Below are positions 24,740 to 33,229 of a DNA stretch of 64,000 nt, in pieces. The stretch spans positions 1-64,000 of the forward strand of contig JBBIQK010000007.1 of NCBI GenBank assembly GCA_037442365.1, read 5' to 3'. The stretch comes from GBS-DC sp037442365. GTDB taxonomy: Bacteria; Armatimonadota; Fimbriimonadia; Fimbriimonadales; GBS-DC. Within the stretch, counting starts at the first letter, position 1. Every line of letters begins with the position of its first letter. A model generated the notes under the pieces. The model did not search any database. It was not told the DNA's origin and worked only from the letters and a program-made list of their open reading frames with translations. The translations under genes were made by a program, and so were the position numbers.

Positions 24740-26503
24740 ATGAGACGAATCGGTGTGATGATTGGTATTGTATGGCTCGTCGCGCTGGCGCTGGCGGACC
24801 GCACAAGCGTTTCGGTCAGCAATCTGCAGGCGCATGTGAAGTATCTCTCGTCGCCGGAGCTGGAGGGTCGCTTTGCGATAGCGCCGAGCGCGCACAAAGC
24901 GGCGGACTATATCGCGCGGGTCTTTCAGCAGTCGGGTCTCGAACCGAAAGGCACGAACGGCTATTATCAGGACTGGGAGTTGTCGCTTGGTTTCCAGCCG
25001 AGTGGTGAGAATGCGCTGCGCGTCACGGGCGGGCGTGTGTGGGAAGCGCCCGCCGAAGCGATTCGCCCGCTGAACCTGACCGCGAACACGAAGGTCGAGG
25101 GCGAGCTGGTGTTTGTGGGCTACGGCATTTCGCAGCCGAACGCGGGCTACGACGACTACGCCCGCGTCGATGTGACGGGCAAAATCGCGGTGATGCTGCG
25201 CGGCGCGCCGAGCTGGGAGGGGGTAAGCCCGGACATCCAGCGTGCGGCGCGCATCCCGCAGAAGGTACAGACCGCCCTGCAGAAGGGCGCGGTGGGCGTG
25301 ATCCTGGTGAACCTACCGGAGAACGACCGCCTGCTGCCGCTGGGCATGCGCGGACGCGCCCCCGCCACGAACGCCGCGATTCTGAATGTGCAGGCGTCTG
25401 TCGGCGATAAACTGCTCCAGTCGCTGGGGCTGACCGTCGCTGAGGCGGTTCAGCGCATCAACGAGAAAGGGCTGCCCATCAGCGCGAACCTGAATAGCGC
25501 GGCGGAGATCGCCGCATCGATTGAGCCGAACCGCGGCGTGGCGCGCAATGTGGTGGGCTTCATCCCGGGCAACGACCCGCAACTGCGCGACGAGGTGATA
25601 GTGATCGGCGCGCACTATGACCATCTCGGCTACGGCGAGGTGGGGTCGCTTGCCCCAGAGCCGGGCGACATCCACCCCGGCGCGGACGACAACGCTTCGG
25701 GTACCGCGGCGATTATGGAGCTGGCGCGCTTGCTGGCGCAGAACCGCGACAGGCTCAAGCGTAGCGTGCTCGTGATTGCCTTCTCCGCCGAAGAGGAAGG
25801 CTTGCTTGGCGCAGAGTATTTCGTGCAGAACCCGACCGTGCCGCGCGAGAATATCGTCGCTATGCTCAACTTCGACATGGTGGGGCGGATGAACAACAAT
25901 CGCCTTTCGGTCAGCGGCGTCGGCACGGCAGCCGCATGGGAAGGCATCCTCAAAGCGGCGAACACGGAGAACCTGAACCTGCAGCTGAGCCAGTCGGCGT
26001 CGGGCGGCAGCGACCATATGCCGTTTATGCGCCGCGAGATCCCTGCGCTGTTCTTCTTCACGGGCATGCACCCCGACTACCATCGCCCGTCGGACACCTG
26101 GGACAAAATCAACTACGAGGGTCAGGCGCAGGTGGTCGCGCTGGCAGAGCGCGTGGTGTACGACCTTGCCAGTCGCCCGGAGCGGTTGCAGTTCACCCGC
26201 CCACAACAGCCCCAACCGCAGCAGGGCGCGCAGCGACGCGGCTTCCGCGTGCGCATCGGAATCATCCCCAGCTACTCGGAGCAAGAGGGCGTGCTGCTGG
26301 ATGGCGTCGCCCCTGGCTCGCCTGCCGAGCAAGCGGGGCTCAAAGCGGGCGACCGCATCGTCGCCGTGATGGGACAGCGCGTCAGAAACATCGAGGAGCT
26401 GACCAGCCTCTACGAGAAGATGGAACCGGGCAAGCCCGTGGAGTTCACCCTCATCCGCGAGGGGAAAGAGGTCAAGCTGCAGGTGACGCCCGCGGCGCCG
26501 TAG
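24740..26503 (+). CDS. Secreted M28-family metallopeptidase with C-terminal PDZ domain
   Basis: 587 aa. Signal peptide (IVWLVALALADR), then an M28 aminopeptidase with an inserted PA-type domain (VGYGISQPNAGYDDY to about residue 230). Zn site: IGAHYDHLG, HPGADDNASG, SAEEEGLLG, NFDMVGRM and the late His in MHPDYHRPSDT. The last 110 residues form a PDZ domain (GVAPGSPAEQAGLKAGDRIV). This layout matches secreted aminopeptidases that trim exported peptides. Zn ligands are complete, so the enzyme should be active. A stem-loop follows the stop codon. Confidence 0.93.
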   Translation: MRRIGVMIGIVWLVALALADRTSVSVSNLQAHVKYLSSPELEGRFAIAPSAHKAADYIARVFQQSGLEPKGTNGYYQDWELSLGFQPSGENALRVTGGRVWEAPAEAIRPLNLTANTKVEGELVFVGYGISQPNAGYDDYARVDVTGKIAVMLRGAPSWEGVSPDIQRAARIPQKVQTALQKGAVGVILVNLPENDRLLPLGMRGRAPATNAAILNVQASVGDKLLQSLGLTVAEAVQRINEKGLPISANLNSAAEIAASIEPNRGVARNVVGFIPGNDPQLRDEVIVIGAHYDHLGYGEVGSLAPEPGDIHPGADDNASGTAAIMELARLLAQNRDRLKRSVLVIAFSAEEEGLLGAEYFVQNPTVPRENIVAMLNFDMVGRMNNNRLSVSGVGTAAAWEGILKAANTENLNLQLSQSASGGSDHMPFMRREIPALFFFTGMHPDYHRPSDTWDKINYEGQAQVVALAERVVYDLASRPERLQFTRPQQPQPQQGAQRRGFRVRIGIIPSYSEQEGVLLDGVAPGSPAEQAGLKAGDRIVAVMGQRVRNIEELTSLYEKMEPGKPVEFTLIREGKEVKLQVTPAAP

Positions 26504-26519
26504 CAGGCTTGATAGACTT

Positions 26520-26560
26520 CCGCACGGCGATTCCCCAAGCAACGGGAAGCCGCCGTGCGG
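26520..26560. terminator. Stem-loop between the peptidase and the cobalamin-binding gene
   Basis: Stem CCGCACGGCG/CGCCGTGCGG (10 bp) plus an inner TTCCC/GGGAA. No T-tract. It abuts the TATACT box of the next gene (26561-26566), so it may be a terminator for the peptidase mRNA or affect the next promoter. Confidence 0.5.
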
Positions 26561-26566
26561 TATACT
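26561..26566 (+). promoter_or_regulatory. Extended -10 box of the cobalamin-binding protein gene
   Basis: GGTATACT ends 6 bases before the ATG at 26573; leaderless. The stem-loop 26520-26560 ends at the base before the box. Confidence 0.6.
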
Positions 26567-26572
26567 CCCGCC

Positions 26573-27460
26573 ATGCGCATCGTGTCGCTGTTGCCCAGTG
26601 CGACGGAGATTGTGTGCGCGCTGGGGCTGGGGGAGTTTCTGGTCGCGCGAAGCCACGAGTGCGATTACCCGCCCGAAATACAGCATCGTCCCGTGATTAC
26701 CTACAGCCTAATCCCGCCCGATTTGCCCAGCCACGAGATTGATCGCGTAGTGTCCGAGACGCTGACGACGCACGCCACGCTGTACGGGCTGGATGTCGAT
26801 CTGCTGCAGCAACTGGAGCCAGACCTGCTGATTACGCAGGCGTTGTGTGAGGTGTGCGCGGTGTCGTTCAACTCGGTGCAGGAGGCGGTGTCGCAGCTCA
26901 GCCCGCGCACGCGCGTGCTGAACCTGGAGCCGACCAGCCTGCAGGGCGTGCTGGACACTTTCCAGCAGGTCGCCGACGCGGCGGGCGTCCCCGAACGCGG
27001 GCGCGCGCTGATAGAGGCGTTTCAGGCGCGCGTCGAACGAGTGCGCCAGCGCACGCAGAATCGTCCGCCCGTGCGCGTGAGCTTTCTGGAGTGGATAGAC
27101 CCCCCGTTCGCCTGCGGGCACTGGACGCCTGAACTGGTCGCGCTGGCGGGCGGGATCGAAGGACACGGACGCGCGGGACAGCCCTCGCGCCGACTGGAGT
27201 GGCAGGAGGTGCTGGCGTGGCGCCCCGAAGCCATCGTGATTGCTTGCTGCGGCTTCACGGTGGAGCGCACCCTGCAGGATTTGCCCCTGCTGGCGCGCAT
27301 GCCAGGCTGGGACGCGCTGCCCGCCGTGCAAAGCAGCGCGGTGTTCATCACAGACGGCAACGCCTACTTCAGCCGCCCTGGACCGCGCCTTGCCGACTCG
27401 CTGGAGTGGCTGGCGGCGCAACTGGAGCGGTGTAATGCGCCCGCCGCCTCGCGCGTCTAA
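26573..27460 (+). CDS. Cobalamin-binding (BtuF-like) protein without a signal peptide
   Basis: 295 aa in the periplasmic-binding helical backbone fold: MRIVSLLPSATEIVCALGLG at the start, then YPPEIQHRPV, LEPDLLITQALCEVCAV and GHWTPELVALAGG. It resembles the solitary cobalamin-binding proteins that lack a signal peptide and are found away from BtuCD. Starting at the leaderless ATG leaves no room for an export signal. Whether it binds cobalamin, corrinoid or an iron complex cannot be told. No transporter genes are adjacent. Confidence 0.8.
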   Translation: MRIVSLLPSATEIVCALGLGEFLVARSHECDYPPEIQHRPVITYSLIPPDLPSHEIDRVVSETLTTHATLYGLDVDLLQQLEPDLLITQALCEVCAVSFNSVQEAVSQLSPRTRVLNLEPTSLQGVLDTFQQVADAAGVPERGRALIEAFQARVERVRQRTQNRPPVRVSFLEWIDPPFACGHWTPELVALAGGIEGHGRAGQPSRRLEWQEVLAWRPEAIVIACCGFTVERTLQDLPLLARMPGWDALPAVQSSAVFITDGNAYFSRPGPRLADSLEWLAAQLERCNAPAASRV

Positions 27461-27467
27461 CGAGTGG

Positions 27468-27473
27468 TATAAT
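27468..27473 (+). promoter_or_regulatory. Extended -10 box of the tyrosine-rich secreted protein gene
   Basis: GGTATAAT with GAGGAGG at 27481-27487 before ATG 27493. Confidence 0.65.
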
Positions 27474-27492
27474 TGTGATAGAGGAGGCAACG

Positions 27493-28638
27493 ATGCGATA
27501 CTTCTGGCTGATTGGGGCGCTCGCGTTCAGTTTGGGCTTCGCGGACGATGGTCTGGGGGGACTGGTGCGCAAGACGGAGGGCAAAAAAGGCGGCAACAAG
27601 CCCGCGCCGTCGCGCGAGTCGGATTCCAGCCCATCGCGTAGCAACGACGACAAAGGCAACAAGCCGCGTCCGAGCGACAACTCTGGCGCGCCGCAGAACA
27701 GTCCCGGCAACGCGCCGCAAGACAACGACCCGTTCCGCAAAAAACCGCGCAATGGTTCAGGCAATAACGCGCCGCAGCCATCGGATTCAGGGCGTGTGCC
27801 GCAGGAAGGACGGCGCGTACCGCTGGAAGGCAACCGCGTGCCGCTGGAGGCGCGCCCGGTACCGTTCGAATCCCGTCCCGTGCTGACTCCTCCCAGCGCA
27901 CCCAACCGCATCGACAACCGCCCGGTACCGCTGGAGGGCGCGGAGCTACCTGCGCTCGTGCGTCGCACGGAGGGGCTGAACCCGCACCGCTGGCGCGACC
28001 GCTATGTGCTGCTCCCGATTGACCCCAGCTATGGTTATGGCGGATTCTATGTGAGCTATCGGTTCGGCAACCTGCGCTTCGGCTATCAGCATTACTACAT
28101 CTATCCCGACCCGTACCGTGTGGTGTACGCCCCCTACTGGTACTACGACCCCTGCCCGCCGTTCCTGGTGGTCTATCGGGTGGTCTATCTGCCGCCGCGC
28201 CCGCACACGGTGCTGGTGGAAGTGCCGATTTATGTGGAGACGCCGTACTATCTGGAGCGTCGCCCGCTGGATAGCCAGCAGCAGTTGCTGAGCGATCTGC
28301 GCGCCGCGTGGATGTTGCGCGACCCCAGCTACCTCACGCGCTACATCCGCCCCGAAAGCTACATCTCGATTTATCTGGACGGGCAGTACGCTTATTCCGT
28401 GCCCGCGCAGGACTACATCGACATGACGCGCGACGCCATTCGCGCCGTGCGCACCGAGCAGATACGCTTCTATCGCGTGACGCGGCGCGGCGAGACGCAA
28501 CTGGTGGTGCGCGGCGAGCATCAGTATATCGACGACGCGACGGGCGTGCGCCGACTGGTCTACATCCAGTACACCTTCGAACAGGTCGACGGGCGCTGGT
28601 ACCTGATTGAAGCAGGCTCGTCGGCGAATCGGTTGTAA
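27493..28638 (+). CDS. Secreted protein with low-complexity linker and tyrosine-rich domain
   Basis: 381 aa. Signal peptide (YFWLIGALAFSLGFA). Residues about 25-150 are Asn/Pro/Ser/Lys-rich and contain repeats of the type VPLEGxR/VPFExR. From about 165 a Tyr-rich stretch begins (DPSYGYGGFYVSYRFG, GYQHYYIYPDPY). The C-terminal 110 residues look like a small folded domain, possibly of the NTF2-like type (WMLRDPSYLTRYIRPESY, TLEQVDGRWYLIE-like end). GAGGAGG supports the start. Its stop codon lies at the first base of a MITE-like element. Function unknown; a surface or matrix protein is possible. Confidence 0.75.
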   Translation: MRYFWLIGALAFSLGFADDGLGGLVRKTEGKKGGNKPAPSRESDSSPSRSNDDKGNKPRPSDNSGAPQNSPGNAPQDNDPFRKKPRNGSGNNAPQPSDSGRVPQEGRRVPLEGNRVPLEARPVPFESRPVLTPPSAPNRIDNRPVPLEGAELPALVRRTEGLNPHRWRDRYVLLPIDPSYGYGGFYVSYRFGNLRFGYQHYYIYPDPYRVVYAPYWYYDPCPPFLVVYRVVYLPPRPHTVLVEVPIYVETPYYLERRPLDSQQQLLSDLRAAWMLRDPSYLTRYIRPESYISIYLDGQYAYSVPAQDYIDMTRDAIRAVRTEQIRFYRVTRRGETQLVVRGEHQYIDDATGVRRLVYIQYTFEQVDGRWYLIEAGSSANRL

Positions 28639-28775
28639 TACCGATTGGCGCGTCAGCGTTCGTTAATTGCCCTCCTTAGGGTTCCCCTCGCTTGCGTGGG
28701 GAACCCTAAGGAGGGGGTTCGGGTCATCTACGCAACTCAGCCTCAATTAACGAACGCTGAAGCGCCGATTAGTAT
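28638..28775. mobile_element. MITE-like element, copy 1
   Basis: 138 bp bounded by about 32-bp imperfect inverted repeats: the left end runs ATACCGATTGGCGCGTCAGC, the right end, on the other strand, ATACTAATCGGCGCTTCAGC, and both continue GTTCGTTAATTG. No coding capacity. The centre has a 17-bp perfect stem (28671-28687 with 28698-28714). The element begins at the last base of a stop codon, as does copy 2 at 38155. Confidence 0.75.
28671..28714. repeat. Long stem-loop in MITE copy 1
   Basis: CCTCCTTAGGGTTCCCC pairs perfectly with GGGGAACCCTAAGGAGG around a 10-base loop (TCGCTTGCGT). Related hairpins lie at 61268-61308 and, shorter, at 46341-46358. Confidence 0.8.
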
Positions 28776-28779
28776 AACA

Positions 28780-29226
28780 TCAGGGGGTCAGCTCCTTCAC
28801 AACGACTATCGGCAGCTCCTGTATCTTTTTCAGCTCCGCGTCATTTGTGAAAAAGGCGGTGCAGTTTGCCTGCAACGCTGTAGCAATCTGCAGAGCGTCA
28901 GGCAACTCCACGCGGTATCGTGCGCGCAGTTCAGCCGCCAGGCGACCGATGCGCTCATCCTGTAAAACGAATTCCACATTTGCGCCATGCACAATCAAAT
29001 CAAAATAATCTTTCTGGAGATCGGTCAATCCGCGCAGGTAGGGATGAACCAGGCACTCCGACAGCGTAATCACCGAAGTAATCGCCGTAATATCTCCAGC
29101 ATCAATCGCCTCAAAAAGCGGAACTATCAGCTCGTAATAAACTGGATGCCTCTCCGTGTAGTAGATAATGGGGGCGGTGTCGAGAAATACGCGCGATAGG
29201 CTTGGAAGTAGCTCGGCTATCCGCAC
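28780..29226 (-). CDS. PIN-domain toxin (VapC-like)
   Basis: 148 aa from GTG 29226, two bases after the antitoxin stop. PIN-type ribonuclease with its acidic residues: D16 in FLDTAPII, the Glu in TLSECLVHP, the Asp in LPDALQIATA and the Asp in FFTNDAEL. Such toxins cut tRNA or rRNA when free of antitoxin. Start 29226 is preferred because a longer frame would overlap the antitoxin. The pair is bounded on one side by a MITE-like element and on the other by mfd. The target RNA is unknown. Confidence 0.88.
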   Translation of the reverse strand: MRIAELLPSLSRVFLDTAPIIYYTERHPVYYELIVPLFEAIDAGDITAITSVITLSECLVHPYLRGLTDLQKDYFDLIVHGANVEFVLQDERIGRLAAELRARYRVELPDALQIATALQANCTAFFTNDAELKKIQELPIVVVKELTP

Positions 29227-29228
29227 GC

Positions 29229-29465
29229 TTAGTCCCCCCACAGCGACTCGCGCCTGTGGGAGGCGCGACGCCTGGTGCGCGAGACCCACTCCTGAGCGTC
29301 CTCACCTGCGAGCGGGTAGGGCGCTTTGCCAGCAATCTCCACCCACTTGCGACGCGGGCGCGCCGCGCGCATCTGACGCTGCAGATGCGCCATCAGCTCC
29401 CGCTGCTCCTCTGGGCTGAGGTCTTTGATTGCTTCCATCAGACGTTCCAATGCAGGCGTCGCCAT
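29229..29465 (-). CDS. Antitoxin of the PIN toxin pair (VapB-like role)
   Basis: 78 aa from ATG 29465. The N-terminal helix ALERLMEAIKDLSPEEQREL resembles the helical antitoxins of DUF2281-like type, and the C-terminus is Arg/Trp-rich (ESLWGD), where a toxin-binding tail is expected. No AbrB or ribbon-helix-helix signature is evident. GGAGG precedes the start. Upstream in-frame codons to 29504 are rejected because they overlap the promoter. Confidence 0.8.
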   Translation of the reverse strand: MATPALERLMEAIKDLSPEEQRELMAHLQRQMRAARPRRKWVEIAGKAPYPLAGEDAQEWVSRTRRRASHRRESLWGD

Positions 29466-29486
29466 ATCAGTGCCTCCACAAGGGGA

Positions 29487-29492
29487 ATTGTA
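29487..29492 (-). promoter_or_regulatory. Extended -10 box of the toxin-antitoxin pair
   Basis: GGTACAAT on the minus strand, 21 bases before the ATG at 29465. No clear operator palindrome was found next to it. Confidence 0.5.
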
Positions 29493-29519
29493 CCCCCGCG
29501 CCACGGCGCACTCCCCGTA

Positions 29520-29543
29520 CTCGAAAGGGAGTTCCCTTTCGAG
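29520..29543. terminator. Perfect palindrome after mfd
   Basis: CTCGAAAGGGA and TCCCTTTCGAG form an 11-bp stem with a 2-base loop, 24 bases beyond the mfd stop codon. No T-tract; acts as a terminator only by position. Confidence 0.4.
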
Positions 29544-29567
29544 AAAAGGGAACTTCCGCGCGGGGGG

Positions 29568-32500
29568 CTACGCCTCCATGCAGGTTTTGAGTTCGCTCAG
29601 CAGCAGCATCAGCGTCTCCAGCGGGTGGTCGCCCAGCGGCGCGCTGATTTCGTCGGGCTGGGTGCGCACGCCGCGCATGGCTTGCTGCAACGCCAGCTGC
29701 CAGCGCGCTTTGAGTTTGCGCTCAGGCTTGAAACGCAGCACCATCCGCTTGCCCTCGACGCCAATCCGCTGGACGCCCAGCGCGTGCGCCAGGATGCGCT
29801 GCTCCATCAGGCGGATCAGGCTCTTCAGCGGCAGGGGCAACTCGCCGTAGCGGTCGCGCAACTCGCGCACCAGCGACTTGAGCTCCTCGCGCGTGCGGCT
29901 GCCCGCGATGCGCTTGTAGTAGCCCAGCCGTTGCGCGACATCCTGAATGTAGTCGTGCGGGATGTAGGCGTGAATGGGCAGCTGGCTGGCGTCGGGCAGC
30001 TCCTCCTCGACGGGCGCGTCGAGGCTCCAGTCGGTCTCGCCTTTGCGCAGGCGGCGGATGGCGTCGCGCAACAGCGCCTGATACAGCTCCAGCCCGACGG
30101 AGCGCATCGCGCCGTGTTGCTCCTCGCCCAGCAGGTTGCCCGCGCCGCGAATCTCCAGATCGCGCATCGCCAGCGCGAAGCCCGACCCCAGATGCGAAAA
30201 CTCGCGCAACGCCTGCAGGCGGTCTTCCGCCTTCTCGGTCAGCTTGCCCGCGCGATACAGAAAGTAGGCATACGCCTGTCGGTCGGAACGCCCGACGCGC
30301 CCGCGCAACTGGTACAGCTGCCCCAGCCCGAACCGCTCCGCGCCCTCGACCAGCAGTGTGTTCACATTCGGCATATCCAGCCCGTTCTCGATAATCGTCG
30401 TGCTGACCAGCACATCGTACTCGCGATTGTAGAACGCCAGCACAGTCGCCTCGACCTCCTGCGGGGGCATCTGCCCGTGCGCGACGGCAATCCGCGCGTG
30501 CGGAACCAGCTTTTGCAGGCGTTCGGCAGTATGCGTGATGCCCTGAATGCGCGGCACGACATAGAACACCTGCCCGTCGCGTTGCAACTCGCGCAGGATT
30601 GCCTCGCGCGCCATCCAGTCGGTGTAGGGCGCAACGACGGTGCGGATGGGCAGCCTGCCTGGCGGCGGGTCGGTAATCATGCTCATGTCGCGAATCTCGG
30701 TCAGCGCCATATACAGCGTGCGGGGGATGGGCGTCGCGCTCATAGACAGCACATCGACCGTGCCGCGCAGTTTTTTGAACCGCTCTTTCTGCATCACGCC
30801 GAAGCGCTGCTCCTCGTCGATAATCACCAGCCCCAGGTTGTGAAACTGCACATCGCTGGAGAGGAGGCGGTGCGTGCCGATGACCATATCGACCGCGCCT
30901 GTTTTCAGCCCGTGCAGGATGCGCTTCTGCTCGGCGGGGCTAATCAGGCGGCTGAGCAGGGCGACCTGCACGCCGAACGGCTCATATCGCTCCTTGAAGG
31001 TCTGGTAGTGCTGGTACGCCAGGATGGTGGTGGGGCACAGCAGGGCGACCTGTCGTCCCGCCATAAGGGTTTTGAAGGCGGCGCGCAGGGCGACCTCCGT
31101 CTTGCCGAAGCCGACATCGCCAATCAGCAGCCGATCCATCGGGTGGGGCGATTCGAGGTCGGCTTTCATTTCGGCAATCGCGCGGAGTTGCCCCTCGGTC
31201 TCGAGGTAGGGGAACATCGCCTCCATCTCGGCTTGCCAGGGAACATCCTCGCCGTAAGGGGGGCGCGTGGCGCGTTCGCGCAGGGCGTAGATGCGCACCA
31301 GCTCTTCAGCGACCTCTTTCGCCTTCTGGCGGGCGCGGGCGACCGTGCGCGTCCATGCCATGCTGTTCAGTCGCTTCACTTCGGGCGGCTTGTCGTCGGG
31401 CGCAAGGTACTTCTGAATGCGGTCTAACTGATCGACGGGCACGAAGATTCGGTCGGGGTGCGCGTACTCAATCAGCAGGTACTCGCGCTTGACCCCGTCG
31501 CGCTCCAGCGTGGTCAGCCCGCGAAAGACGCCGACGCCGTGATAGAGATGCACGACATAATCGCCCGGCTGCAGGTCCATGATGGAGGTAATCGGCACGC
31601 CTTCGTTGAAGCGGCGCGGGGGCAGGCGCAGGCGGCGGTTTTCGAACAGCTCGCCGTCGGTCAGCATGGCGAACTGTTGCGCGTCCCAGACGAACCCGCC
31701 GCCCAGATTGCCCTGAAAGAGGTCGACGCTCCCTTCCAGCGCGGCTTCCTGCAGGGCTTTGCGTACCTGCGTGGGGCGGTCGGTGGCGACGACGATTCGG
31801 TAGCCCGCCTGATGCCAGCGGTAGACGCGCTGCCAGAGTTCGCCGACGGTTCCCGTCGCGGTGCGCAGGGCGCGCGTACCCAGCTCGTGCGCGTGGTCGG
31901 CGGGCAGGGCGCGTCCGCCCCCGACGATGGGGTCGCCCAGCAGCAGGCTCGCGTGGGCGCGCTCGATGCGCTCGAACGGCTCGAGGTACTCGTCGGGCGA
32001 CAGGGGCGGGATGTCGCCCCGCGCCGCGCGCGACTCCAGCGACTGGCGCAGCTCGTCGACGGCGCGGTCGCAGGCGGTATGTAGCATCAGCGGCTCGTCC
32101 AGAATCAGCCAGCCGTCGTCGGGCAGGTAGTCCAGCAGGCAGGCGCGCGCGTCCAGCAGCCAGGGCAGGTACAGCTCCAGTCGGTCGAACGGCGCGCCCT
32201 GCAGCAGCGGGCGCAGGTCGTCCTCCAGATTCTGGCGCAGGGTCGGCTGCAGCGCGGCGGGCTGGCGGGCGATGCGCGCCTCCCAGTCGGCGCGGATGCG
32301 CGTCGCAACAGGCTCGGAACCCATCGGCACTTCGCGCGCGGGCGGGAGGGCAATATACTTAATCTGTCGGGTGGAGCGTTGTGTGGCGGGTTCGAACAGG
32401 CGCAGGCTGGCGATTTCGTCGCCCCAGAACTCGATGCGCACGGGCATCTCCGCGCCCATCGGGAACACATCGACGATGCCGCCGCGTCGCGCGAAGCGTC

Positions 32501-33032
32501 CGGGCAGGCGCACTGGCTCCTGATACTCGTAGCCGTCTTCCGCCAGTCGGCGCAGCAGCGCGTCGGGGGCAATGTGCGTCTGCCAGTCGTGCGCGTCGGG
32601 CGGCTCGGCGTCGGGCAGGCGCAGGCGCACCAGCTCCGATTCGAACAGGGCGGGGGGCATCGTGCGCTGGAGGGCAGCGGCGACGGGCGCAATCACACAC
32701 ACCGCCTCGCCCCGATAGAGCGCGTGCAGCGCGCGCAGGCGTTCATGCAGCGTCTCCTGCTCGACCCCCGTTGGCTCCAGCAGCGGGGTCAGGCTGCTGG
32801 GCGCGCGCAGCAGGCGGTGTTCGGGCAGCCCCAGCCGCAGCAGCACCGCCAGCCATTGCTCGGCGCGCGGCAACGACGGCGTGAGTATCAGCACAGGCTG
32901 GGATTGCGCGGCAAGCCACGAGGCAAGCAGCACGGGGCGCGACTCCGGGCACGCCTCGCGCCAGACGGTGGAGGTCCCATGCGTCGGCGCGGGCGTCGCG
33001 GCGCCCAGCGGTGTCAGCCACTCTGGAAGCAT
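29568..33032 (-). CDS. mfd: Transcription-repair coupling factor Mfd
   Basis: 1154 aa. It releases RNA polymerase stalled at DNA lesions and recruits UvrA. UvrB-homology region first, then the RNAP-interacting domain (LQPGDYVVHLYHGVGVFRG), then the RecG-like helicase: Walker A-like DRLLIGDVGFGKTEVALRAA, VIIDEEQRFGV (DEEQ box), SMSATPIPRTLYMAL, and the QLRGRVGRSDRQAYAY motif VI. A TRCF domain ends the protein. Note that the uvrA gene in this window is truncated. Start ATG 33032 is 9 bases after a TACAAT box (33042-33047), so nearly leaderless. Confidence 0.95.
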   Translation of the reverse strand: MLPEWLTPLGAATPAPTHGTSTVWREACPESRPVLLASWLAAQSQPVLILTPSLPRAEQWLAVLLRLGLPEHRLLRAPSSLTPLLEPTGVEQETLHERLRALHALYRGEAVCVIAPVAAALQRTMPPALFESELVRLRLPDAEPPDAHDWQTHIAPDALLRRLAEDGYEYQEPVRLPGRFARRGGIVDVFPMGAEMPVRIEFWGDEIASLRLFEPATQRSTRQIKYIALPPAREVPMGSEPVATRIRADWEARIARQPAALQPTLRQNLEDDLRPLLQGAPFDRLELYLPWLLDARACLLDYLPDDGWLILDEPLMLHTACDRAVDELRQSLESRAARGDIPPLSPDEYLEPFERIERAHASLLLGDPIVGGGRALPADHAHELGTRALRTATGTVGELWQRVYRWHQAGYRIVVATDRPTQVRKALQEAALEGSVDLFQGNLGGGFVWDAQQFAMLTDGELFENRRLRLPPRRFNEGVPITSIMDLQPGDYVVHLYHGVGVFRGLTTLERDGVKREYLLIEYAHPDRIFVPVDQLDRIQKYLAPDDKPPEVKRLNSMAWTRTVARARQKAKEVAEELVRIYALRERATRPPYGEDVPWQAEMEAMFPYLETEGQLRAIAEMKADLESPHPMDRLLIGDVGFGKTEVALRAAFKTLMAGRQVALLCPTTILAYQHYQTFKERYEPFGVQVALLSRLISPAEQKRILHGLKTGAVDMVIGTHRLLSSDVQFHNLGLVIIDEEQRFGVMQKERFKKLRGTVDVLSMSATPIPRTLYMALTEIRDMSMITDPPPGRLPIRTVVAPYTDWMAREAILRELQRDGQVFYVVPRIQGITHTAERLQKLVPHARIAVAHGQMPPQEVEATVLAFYNREYDVLVSTTIIENGLDMPNVNTLLVEGAERFGLGQLYQLRGRVGRSDRQAYAYFLYRAGKLTEKAEDRLQALREFSHLGSGFALAMRDLEIRGAGNLLGEEQHGAMRSVGLELYQALLRDAIRRLRKGETDWSLDAPVEEELPDASQLPIHAYIPHDYIQDVAQRLGYYKRIAGSRTREELKSLVRELRDRYGELPLPLKSLIRLMEQRILAHALGVQRIGVEGKRMVLRFKPERKLKARWQLALQQAMRGVRTQPDEISAPLGDHPLETLMLLLSELKTCMEA

Positions 33033-33041
33033 CTGGGGGAA

Positions 33042-33047
33042 ATTGTA
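33042..33047 (-). promoter_or_regulatory. Extended -10 box of mfd
   Basis: GGTACAAT on the minus strand, 9 bases before the ATG. The initiator tRNA gene ends only 17 bases upstream on the same strand. Confidence 0.55.
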
Positions 33048-33063
33048 CCTGCCGTTAAAAAAA

Positions 33064-33140
<77 letters not shown>

Positions 33141-33151
33141 TTGCCGATAGT

Positions 33152-33182
33152 AGTATACCATGCGGATGGGGGGCTTTGTCAA
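33152..33182 (-). promoter_or_regulatory. Promoter of the initiator tRNA gene
   Basis: TTGACA (33182-33177) with a 19-base spacer and TATACT (33157-33152) preceded by ATGG. It gives a short 5' extension of about 5 bases to remove by RNase P. Confidence 0.6.
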
Positions 33183-33216
33183 GGGGGTATGGGCGTGTTC
33201 TTGCACGCGCATGGTG

Positions 33217-33222
33217 TATACT
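33217..33222 (+). promoter_or_regulatory. -10 box of the alpha/beta hydrolase gene
   Basis: TGTATACT ends 7 bases before ATG 33230; leaderless. Confidence 0.55.
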
Positions 33223-33229
33223 TTTAGCG

